A stretch of DNA of 18,224 bases from CAZUNB01 sp964622235 (GTDB lineage Bacteria > Patescibacteriota > Saccharimonadia > Saccharimonadales > JAGPDM01), in contig CAZUNB010000020.1 of NCBI GenBank assembly GCA_964622235.1, forward strand, positions 1 through 18,224, in the 5' to 3' direction. Positions 13,270 to 18,224 of this stretch are shown here, one piece after another. The notes beneath the pieces were generated by a model. The model was not told where the DNA came from, made no database searches, and saw nothing but the letters and a program-made list of their open reading frames with translations. A program made the translations under genes and the position numbers. Positions within the stretch are counted from its first letter, which is position 1; each line of letters begins with the position of its first letter.

Positions 13270-13354
13270 CAGGGGAGCTGGCGAAAGTTGGCTGAGATTT
13301 CCAAAGATTTGGATAACCCTATGAACCTGTTCGGGTAATGCCGACGAAGGGAGG
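13270..13354 (+). promoter_or_regulatory. TPP (thiamine pyrophosphate) riboswitch, THI element
   Basis: All conserved core blocks are present in order: GGGGAGC, GGCTGAGA, a short P3 hairpin TCCAAA-GA-TTTGGA, ACCC, GAACCTG, TCGGGTAATGCC and CGAAGGGA. The last block continues into GGGAGG (13349-13354), the Shine-Dalgarno sequence of thiY, 4 nt before its ATG. TPP binding would therefore hide the ribosome site directly, so control is most likely at translation; no terminator hairpin lies between aptamer and gene. It regulates the thiYZX-thiN operon in response to the final product of thiamine salvage. Confidence 0.97.
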
Positions 13355-13358
13355 ATTT

Positions 13359-14390
13359 ATGCGTAAACAATTGTTTATTGCACTCATAGTAGTTTTATTT
13401 GTGGGGGTCGGTGCATTCTCGGCTTATAGCGTCATGCCAAAAAATAAACAATCACCCGATGTCGCAAAGCTCGACAAGCTTACGCTTGCTCTCGACTGGA
13501 CGCCCAACACCAACCACACAGGGCTTTATGTAGCACAAGCCGAAGGTTGGTATGAAGAGGAAGGAATAGAGCTGGAAATTCTTCCGTACTCAACCGCTAG
13601 CACGCCTGATGCTTTAGTTGGTAACAACAAAGCTGATATTGGAGTTAGTTTTACCGAGAGTATTGTCACGAGCTCTGCTACTGATTCACCAGTAACATCT
13701 ATCGCAGCGATATTGCCGACCAACACGAGCTCGATTGCAGTTCGAGAAGACTCTGGTATCAAGTCACTTAAAGATCTAGATGGAAAATTATTTGGTGGTT
13801 ATGGCACCGCCTACGAGAAACCAGTTATGAAAACTGCTATAACGAATGATGGTGGCAAGGGAGACTTCGAAACAGTCGTCGTCCAAACAGGTCTGCTGGA
13901 ATCACTCGAAAGTGAAGAGGTTGATTTCGTTTGGATCTATGACGGTTGGGATAAAATAAAAGCCGAACAAGATGGTTTTAAGATAAAGACTTTTCCCCTC
14001 AAAGACCAGAGTATTCCTGACTACTACACACCAAACTTGATTAGCTCAGATGCAACAATCAATAAAAAAAAAGAAGCTCTCAAGCGATTTATGATTGCCA
14101 CACAAAAAGGATATGAATTTGCCGCCGAAAATCCTGAAGACGCTGCCAAGAAATTAATCAGCCAAGTTGATAAAGAGTTTTTGCCAAATGAAAAGCTGGT
14201 TATTGAATCTCAAAAATACTTGGCGAATATTTATTCTGATTCTGATAAGCCATGGGGATTTCAAGATAAAAAGATGTGGCAAGATTATCCGAACTTCATG
14301 CTGAAAAATAAAGCCATTGTTAATGCCGAAGGTAAGCCAATAACCTCAATCGACAATCAATCACTCTATACGAACAAACTCCTTCCCTAA
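13359..14390 (+). CDS. thiY: Thiamine or thiamine-precursor ABC transporter, substrate-binding protein (NMT1/THI5-like)
   Basis: This is a periplasmic-binding-protein-type component of the NMT1/THI5/SsuA family. The hallmark LALDWTPNTNHTGLYVAQAEGWYEEEGIEL follows a short linker after the N-terminus, and later FGGYGTAYEKP and VDFVWIYDGWD line the ligand cleft. The N-terminus MRKQLFIALIVVLFVGVGAF is a single hydrophobic segment with few charges and no lipobox cysteine, so the protein is probably held in the membrane by an uncleaved anchor. The start is the ATG at 13359, with GGGAGG 4 nt upstream. An in-frame ATG at 13338 lies inside the riboswitch and is rejected. Length is 343 residues. The stop overlaps the thiZ start as TAATG. 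ThiXYZ systems carry pyrimidine precursors, but the operon's pyrophosphokinase makes thiamine itself a likely ligand. Confidence 0.9.
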   Translation: MRKQLFIALIVVLFVGVGAFSAYSVMPKNKQSPDVAKLDKLTLALDWTPNTNHTGLYVAQAEGWYEEEGIELEILPYSTASTPDALVGNNKADIGVSFTESIVTSSATDSPVTSIAAILPTNTSSIAVREDSGIKSLKDLDGKLFGGYGTAYEKPVMKTAITNDGGKGDFETVVVQTGLLESLESEEVDFVWIYDGWDKIKAEQDGFKIKTFPLKDQSIPDYYTPNLISSDATINKKKEALKRFMIATQKGYEFAAENPEDAAKKLISQVDKEFLPNEKLVIESQKYLANIYSDSDKPWGFQDKKMWQDYPNFMLKNKAIVNAEGKPITSIDNQSLYTNKLLP

Positions 14391-15103
14391 TGTCGATAAG
14401 CAAATCAATTACGTTCGAGAATCTCTCAAAAGATTATGCGGAACTAAAGGTTCTAAGCAGTGCCAAGGGAACAATTCAGTCTGGTAGCTTTACCAGCCTG
14501 ATTGGACCAAACGGCTGTGGAAAATCAACATTGCTAAAAATCCTGTCAGGCATAACAAAACAAACCTGGGGAACATTCACGATACCTGATTCAGTTGCTT
14601 ATGTCCCCCAGAAAAATAGCTTAATGCCGTGGCTTAGCGTCAAACAAAACTTAGATTTTGCTGACAAGATAAACAACACCATCACGCCTAATTTGTCCAA
14701 GAAAGCTCTGTCGTTACTTGAACGGTTTGAGCTAAATGAATTTATCGACTATTTTCCCTCACAGTTATCAGGTGGCATGCAACAAAAACTTTCCATTATC
14801 AATGCGATTTTACGTTCGCCTGATTTGTTACTTCTAGATGAGCCATTCTCATCTCTAGATTCAATCACTCGACGTAACTTGCAAAAATGGTTGCTAGAGG
14901 TTTGGCGAGAAGAAAAAATCACTATTCTATGCGTAACGCATGATATCCGTGAGGCAATCTTTTTGAGTGACACAATTCTAGCCATGAGCGCCCGACCAGG
15001 TTCGATAATCGCTGAGTTTCAAGTCAAGCCAGGTAAAAACAAAACAAATCTTAAAGATAATATCGATATTGAAGATAAACTCGAGAAGATCTTGCTGTCA
15101 TGA
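14390..15103 (+). CDS. thiZ: Thiamine(-precursor) ABC transporter, ATP-binding protein
   Basis: This is the nucleotide-binding subunit that powers the importer from the cytosolic side. Walker A is GPNGCGKST (39-47), the Q-loop VPQKNSLMPWLSV has Gln74, the ABC signature LSGGMQQKLS is at 126-135, Walker B LLLLDEP at 146-152 is followed by the D-loop SSLD, and the switch histidine is His184 in VTHDIREA. The SsuB/TauB/ThiZ group is indicated by NSLMPWLSV and by partner genes. Length 237 is slightly short but complete. The ATG shares a base with the thiY stop, and the end overlaps thiX as ATGA, so all three are translationally coupled. Confidence 0.92.
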   Translation: MSISKSITFENLSKDYAELKVLSSAKGTIQSGSFTSLIGPNGCGKSTLLKILSGITKQTWGTFTIPDSVAYVPQKNSLMPWLSVKQNLDFADKINNTITPNLSKKALSLLERFELNEFIDYFPSQLSGGMQQKLSIINAILRSPDLLLLDEPFSSLDSITRRNLQKWLLEVWREEKITILCVTHDIREAIFLSDTILAMSARPGSIIAEFQVKPGKNKTNLKDNIDIEDKLEKILLS

Positions 15104-15852
15104 GATTTGTAAAAAAACACTTGCCATCTTTTGCACTTTTGATTGCAGCGATTATCACCCTCGAACTAATCAGTTCATTTGGATTGGTGCGCAGTTCTGT
15201 TCTACCGGCGCCAAGCTCAGTCTTTAATGCATTTATGAACTTTCGAGCGGAGATAGGTATTCACGTTGTATATACAATGTCTGAAGTTCTTATCGGCTTT
15301 ACAATTGCTTTATTCCTAGGTGTAGCAACGAGCGTTGCATTATTCTTTTCACTACCACTAAAGAGAGCGATATATCCGTTCTTAGTTGTATCACACATCA
15401 TTCCAATAATCGCACTAGCACCCCTACTAGTCCTCTGGTTTGGCTTTGGTATTACGCCAAAAATCATCGTCGTCGTGATTTATTCCTACTTTCCTATCGC
15501 CGCTACGCTCAGCGATGGTCTCGCTAGCACACCTCAACACTTGGTCGAATACGGCAAAAGTCTCGGCGCAAACCGTTTACAAATCTTACGACACATCAAC
15601 TTCCCCGCTAGCATGCCCCAGTTTTTTTCAGGGCTGAAGCTTGCCGCAATTTATAGTGTCAGCGGCGCGGTTGTTGGAGAGTATGTTGGCGCCTACAAAG
15701 GACTCGGGATATTACTGCAAACCTCAGCAAATTCACGTGCGACCGCACTGATGTTCGCAGCTATAGCAACAATTGTCGGATTGACGCTCCTTAGCGTCGG
15801 AGTGGTTATACTGATAGAGAGATCAGTGCTAGCCTGGAGAAATTATGAATAA
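15100..15852 (+). CDS. thiX: Thiamine(-precursor) ABC transporter, permease
   Basis: This is the membrane-spanning subunit of the importer, of the BPD_transp_1/SsuC type. About six hydrophobic helices are seen: residues 9-27, about 60-85, 92-117, 122-137, 180-200 and 217-243. The coupling EAA loop is EYGKSLGANRLQILRHINFPASMP (149-172), with the conserved G (157), which docks on ThiZ. VLPAPSSVF (35-43) is typical near the N-terminus. The length of 250 is normal. The start ATG lies in the ATGA overlap with thiZ; the end overlaps thiN by 8 nt. One permease gene suggests a homodimer. Confidence 0.92.
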   Translation: MRFVKKHLPSFALLIAAIITLELISSFGLVRSSVLPAPSSVFNAFMNFRAEIGIHVVYTMSEVLIGFTIALFLGVATSVALFFSLPLKRAIYPFLVVSHIIPIIALAPLLVLWFGFGITPKIIVVVIYSYFPIAATLSDGLASTPQHLVEYGKSLGANRLQILRHINFPASMPQFFSGLKLAAIYSVSGAVVGEYVGAYKGLGILLQTSANSRATALMFAAIATIVGLTLLSVGVVILIERSVLAWRNYE

Positions 15853-16525
15853 TAAAACAACTTTTGTATTTGTAAATGGAAATCTCGAAGATTGTCAGTT
15901 CATACTCTCAGAAATTTCAGATACAGATATTATTATTGCTTGCGACGGTGGAATTGAAATGGTTTACAAACTCGGACTAATTCCAAATATTGTAGTTGGG
16001 GACTTCGACTCTGCCAAAACGCTACCTAAAGAAGTACTGGACGCAAAACCTAGCAACCAACCAAAAGCAATTAGAGTTGATGGCGTTGATTACTATAAAT
16101 ATCCAACCGACAAATACTTTCTAGATACAGAGCTCGGCATCGACCACGCAATTCGCGTTGGTGCTAGCTCGATATGTCTGGTAAATACAATTGGCGATGA
16201 AATGGATCATATGATTGGTACTATTTTTCAACTTACCAAACCAAAGTATGCTGATGTTGATTTACAGATAATCAGTCAGAAACAACGGGTTTCGTATCAA
16301 ACTGGAACGATAAAAATTCAAGGGAAAATTGGTCAAAAGGTTTCGCTTATTCCGATTGACGGAGAGGTTGTGGTTGAGAGTTCTAAAGGATTAAAATATG
16401 ACCTAGCGAAACATGAAATGAGCATGGACATAAATGCCGGTATCAGTAATCAATTGATTGCAACAGAAGCTATTATTAAGATCAAGTTAGGTGGTTTTTT
16501 AATAGTTGAGTATAGGAATTTTTAA
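15845..16525 (+). CDS. thiN: Thiamine pyrophosphokinase
   Basis: It transfers pyrophosphate from ATP to thiamine, forming TPP, the ligand of the riboswitch that heads the operon. Catalytic-domain motifs are present: IIACDGGIEMVYKLG (30-44), VVGDFDS (50-56), PTDKYFLDTELGI (87-99), with the acidic/lysine pattern of the active site, and TIGDEMDHMIGTI (115-127), where GGRxDH is usual. A C-terminal beta-rich thiamine-binding part follows (about 140-226), with VSLIPIDGEV and GISNQL. The length of 226 is typical. GGAG is 5 nt before the ATG, inside thiX (8-nt overlap). With no other thi gene present, uptake plus this kinase suffices for salvage of thiamine. The stop overlaps the stop of the convergent GNAT gene. 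Confidence 0.92.
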   Translation: MNNKTTFVFVNGNLEDCQFILSEISDTDIIIACDGGIEMVYKLGLIPNIVVGDFDSAKTLPKEVLDAKPSNQPKAIRVDGVDYYKYPTDKYFLDTELGIDHAIRVGASSICLVNTIGDEMDHMIGTIFQLTKPKYADVDLQIISQKQRVSYQTGTIKIQGKIGQKVSLIPIDGEVVVESSKGLKYDLAKHEMSMDINAGISNQLIATEAIIKIKLGGFLIVEYRNF

Positions 16526-16995
16526 ATACTATTAGCTCGCGTGGCAATACCATTTGCATCAAAATCACAATTCATCCAATTCTCATCAACGTCAGCGCCT
16601 ATCTTGTGGTAATACTTTACTGCTTGAGGATTAGATTTTGCTACTTGCCACCTCAGTCGAGAACAGCCGTTATCATTAGCAAAGACGAAGACTGTATCAA
16701 GCAAGCTTTTTCCGACCCCCTGACTCCGGAACTCTTCTCGTACAAATAAATCATCTATATAAAGTGATTTTCCGACCCACGTATAATAAACGTAAAAGAA
16801 AATAACTAATCCTATAATTTCATTATCTTCGTCGACGGCGATATTGCAGAAAAATAAATCTTTTTCAGCAATCATCTTTTCTGTATTATTCTTTACAACC
16901 CCCGAATCATAACCCTCAAGAACAGCCAGGTCTATAGCAAATTGTATAATCGCACTATAGTCGTCTGTTTTTGCTTTTCTAATTGAAAATTTCAT
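16522..16995 (-). CDS. GNAT-family N-acetyltransferase
   Basis: It transfers an acetyl group from acetyl-CoA to an amine. The GNAT core is visible: N-terminal FSIRKAKTDDYSAII, the beta strand IIGLVIFFYVYYTW, SLYIDDLFV (77-85), the acetyl-CoA pyrophosphate loop FRSQGVGKSLL (89-99), and RLRWQVAKSNPQAVKYYHKIGAD (113-135). The FFYVYYTWVGKSLYIDDLFV stretch resembles spermidine/spermine N1-acetyltransferase and thialysine acetyltransferase relatives, so a polyamine or lysine-like amine is a reasonable guess. Length 157 is normal. GGGAG lies 6 nt before the ATG at 16995. It is convergent with thiN; the two TAA stops overlap within TTAA, leaving no room for a terminator. Confidence 0.88.
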   Translation of the reverse strand: MKFSIRKAKTDDYSAIIQFAIDLAVLEGYDSGVVKNNTEKMIAEKDLFFCNIAVDEDNEIIGLVIFFYVYYTWVGKSLYIDDLFVREEFRSQGVGKSLLDTVFVFANDNGCSRLRWQVAKSNPQAVKYYHKIGADVDENWMNCDFDANGIATRANSI

Positions 16996-16996
16996 T

Positions 16997-17023
16997 CAGC
17001 TCCCTTGTATGAGCTGCATTATA
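16997..17023 (-). promoter_or_regulatory. -10 box and leader hairpin of the GNAT gene
   Basis: On the minus strand TATAAT (17023-17018) is a perfect -10. The leader then folds as CAGCTC-8 nt-GAGCTG (17016-16997), a 6-bp hairpin that contains part of the GGGAG ribosome site just before the ATG. It could damp translation or be a small operator. The -35 is not clear. Confidence 0.4.
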
Positions 17024-17065
17024 CATCAATTCTTACACGTCTGAACAACTGTGATTGCAAGATGA

Positions 17066-17071
17066 TATGAT
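17066..17071 (+). promoter_or_regulatory. -10 box of the FabG-like gene
   Basis: TATGAT is the best -10 candidate in the divergent gap shared with the GNAT gene. It gives a transcript start near 17078 and a leader with AGGAG at 17086-17090. The -35 is weak (TGAACA at 17042-17047, 18 nt upstream). Confidence 0.35.
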
Positions 17072-17095
17072 TTAATCAATAGATTAGGAGAAATG

Positions 17096-17827
17096 ATGAA
17101 AAATAAAATTATATTGATTACAGGATCATCACGGGGTATTGGTGCCGCGACTGCACGATTGGCGTACAGTCGCGGTGCTAAGGTTATTGTTCATGGTCGT
17201 AGTGACAGCGAAGAATTGAGAAGGATAGCGGATGAATTAAATGCTTTTAAGATTTTCTGTGATGTTTCTGACAAATCATCCGTCTTCGATGCAATCAAAA
17301 CTGTATTAGATGAATTTGGTCAGATTGACGGACTCGTGAATTCTGCTGGAATTGCAAGATTCAAACCTTTTCTTGAAATGGAAAATGAGGATTGGAAAGA
17401 GGAGTTTGAGATAAATGTTCTTGGTACGGTTAATTTCTGTCAAGCCGTCATTCCGCATATGCAAAGACAAGGAAATGGCTCAATCGCTAACGTGTCTTCA
17501 ATACGCGGAATCAATCAACTTGTTTCAGAACGCGGAATGTCATACTCGATTTCTAAAGTTTCAGTTACTGGACTAACCTCAGCACTTGCAAAAGAGTTTG
17601 CTCCGACCATTCGAGTGAACGCGGTTGCTCCTGGATTCACGAATACCGACATGGCAAAAACTTGGAGTGATAGCGTCCGAAAGCAAGCCAATAGCTCATT
17701 GCTCGGTAGGGTTGCCGAGCCAAAGGAAATTGCTGCAGCACTCTTATTTTTGATAAGTGATAATGCCAGTTTTGTTACCGGACAAACACTTATTGCTGAT
17801 GGTGGCTATGGGTTGGCTGGCAAGTAG
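17096..17827 (+). CDS. Short-chain dehydrogenase/reductase, FabG-like
   Basis: This is a classical SDR oxidoreductase. Counting from the first of two adjacent ATGs, TGSSRGIG is at 10-17, HGR at 34-36 suits NADP, NSAG at 83-86 replaces the usual NNAG, NVSSIRG carries catalytic Ser136, and YSISK gives Tyr151 and Lys155. The Ser-Tyr spacing is about two residues longer than in E. coli FabG. The ending FVTGQTLIADGGYGLAG is typical of 3-oxoacyl-ACP reductase-like proteins. Two ATGs lie at 17093 and 17096; AGGAG at 17086-17090 is better placed for the second, giving 243 residues. It stands alone, without fatty-acid synthesis genes, so a role as the housekeeping FabG is not assured. Confidence 0.85.
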   Translation: MKNKIILITGSSRGIGAATARLAYSRGAKVIVHGRSDSEELRRIADELNAFKIFCDVSDKSSVFDAIKTVLDEFGQIDGLVNSAGIARFKPFLEMENEDWKEEFEINVLGTVNFCQAVIPHMQRQGNGSIANVSSIRGINQLVSERGMSYSISKVSVTGLTSALAKEFAPTIRVNAVAPGFTNTDMAKTWSDSVRKQANSSLLGRVAEPKEIAAALLFLISDNASFVTGQTLIADGGYGLAGK

Positions 17828-17931
17828 TTTCCAGAATTGTTTAGAGGATGATCGCTCGATGTTAAATTATGACTTGGCCACAGTCAAACATCTCGCTAGA
17901 AATTGTAAAATCAAAGATTTGACAATTATCT

Positions 17932-17958
17932 GAACCTCTTTCGGTTCGAGACTTTTTT
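17932..17958 (+). terminator. Intrinsic terminator after the FabG-like gene
   Basis: GAACC-TCTTTC-GGTTC, extended by TCT/AGA across a bulged G, is followed by C and six T on the plus strand. It lies about 105 nt after the dehydrogenase stop. Between them only a 24-codon frame was noticed, with no supporting signals. Confidence 0.65.
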
Positions 17959-17963
17959 CAAAA

Positions 17964-18001
17964 CCAAAGTAAAAACCGCCCGAAGGCGGCTTTTACTTTG
18001 G
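17964..18001. terminator. Strong bidirectional terminator between FabG-like gene and tRNA-Leu
   Basis: CCAAAGTAAAA and CCGCC pair with GGCGG and TTTTACTTTGG around CGAA (TTCG on the minus strand). The core GC stem is flanked by A-tract and T-tract, so it works both ways. Read on the minus strand it begins at the CCA end of the tRNA and ends that transcript. Confidence 0.85.
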
Positions 18002-18083
18002 TGCCGGGAAGAGGACTCGAACCTCCACACCTTACGGCACGTGCTCCTAAGGCACGCGTGTCTACCAATTCCACCATCCCGGC
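17999..18083 (-). tRNA. tRNA-Leu (anticodon UAG)
   Basis: The minus strand folds as a long-variable-arm (class II) tRNA. The acceptor GCCGGGA pairs with TCCCGGC, followed by discriminator A73 and an encoded CCA. The D-arm region carries GGAATTGGTAGACAC, as in leucine tRNAs. The anticodon stem CGTGC/GCACG holds the loop CTTAGGA, giving anticodon TAG, which reads CUA. A variable arm follows, and the T-arm contains GGTTCGAGTCC. The 3' CCA doubles as the first bases of the terminator stem. Confidence 0.97.
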
Positions 18084-18098
18084 AAGGACAGCTAGCTT

Positions 18099-18104
18099 AG
18101 TATA
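18099..18104 (-). promoter_or_regulatory. -10 box of tRNA-Leu
   Basis: TATACT on the minus strand lies within the palindrome TAGTATACTA, about 15 nt before the tRNA 5' end, giving a leader of roughly 9 nt. The same 10-bp palindrome provides the -10 of the small membrane-protein gene at 2274. The -35 is weak. Because of the symmetry a plus-strand -10 is also possible. Confidence 0.45.
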
Positions 18105-18136
18105 CTAAAATAGTCGTATATCTGCTATATAATTTT

Positions 18137-18224
18137 ATGTTTAAAACAATGAGACGCCAGACTAGCCGGCGTCTCTTTGGTATATGTGAAGCGCTGCATC
18201 ACCGTAAGATCGAGTATCTACCAC
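18137..18224 (+). CDS. Possible 5' end of a CDS running off the window
   Basis: A plus-strand frame opens at ATG 18137 and stays open to the window edge (29 codons). It begins MFKTMRRQTSRRLFGICEAL and is basic. There is no Shine-Dalgarno sequence, but TATAAT at 18128-18133 sits 3 nt before the ATG, so a transcript would begin at or near the start codon, like other leaderless candidates here. A hairpin lies within the frame. The fragment is too short for recognition and may be chance. Confidence 0.3.
   Translation, partial: MFKTMRRQTSRRLFGICEALHHRKIEYLP
18151..18178 (+). terminator. GC-rich hairpin with short T-run
   Basis: GAGACGCC pairs perfectly with GGCGTCTC around a 9-nt loop, followed by only three T. 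It could be a weak terminator on the plus strand, or a structure within the possible coding frame that starts at 18137. The T-run is too short to be sure. Confidence 0.35.

Noticed and set aside
13338..13358. thiY start at the upstream ATG 13338
   Set aside because: This ATG lies within the conserved riboswitch core. The ATG at 13359 has GGGAGG directly before it and begins a normal membrane-anchor sequence.

Overview
This is an AT-rich bacterial chromosomal window, tightly packed, with many 4 to 26 nt gene overlaps. TGA is a normal stop here (hisB, hisH, hisAF, hisC and thiZ all end in it), which excludes the TGA=Gly code of Gracilibacteria/Absconditabacteria. From memory, the histidyl-tRNA synthetase most resembles those of Saccharibacteria (TM7, Patescibacteria). 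Several genes start only a few nt after a -10 box, suggesting leaderless mRNAs. The lineage is an inference, not proven.

Region 1 (1-2751): the edge of an unknown frame, a flavodoxin/NADPH-dependent FMN reductase family gene, a histidyl-tRNA synthetase with a shortened C-terminus, and two small membrane-protein genes, one of only 55 codons.

Region 2 (2757-9851, minus strand): one operon covering the whole histidine pathway. Transcription order is a TrpR-family regulator (YerC/HisR type), hisG (short form), hisD, hisC, HisB-N-type histidinol-phosphatase, hisB, hisH, a fused hisA-hisF and a fused hisI-hisE. All ten steps from PRPP to histidine are present. The regulator has a clear sigma-70 promoter covered by ACTT/AAGT inverted repeats, a plausible autoregulatory operator.

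Region 3 (9852-10489): about 640 nt without a protein gene. It holds two tandem copies of a roughly 155-nt element separated by a 10-N assembly gap. The copies can fold alike, with compensatory and G-U-preserving differences that favour the plus strand. Two more hairpins and an intrinsic terminator follow. This looks like an undescribed tandem structured RNA and is the most novel item here.

Region 4 (10442-13229, plus): promoter, ATP-grasp ligase, YdfG-like short-chain dehydrogenase, and a HAD phosphatase whose catalytic motif is interrupted by an in-frame TGA.

Region 5 (13224-16525, plus): promoter, TPP riboswitch, then thiY-thiZ-thiX-thiN. This is a thiamin(e precursor) ABC importer plus thiamine pyrophosphokinase, i.e. 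salvage controlled by TPP.

Region 6 (16522-18224): a GNAT acetyltransferase and a FabG-like dehydrogenase on divergent strands, terminators, tRNA-Leu(UAG) with an encoded CCA, and a possible gene start running off the window edge.
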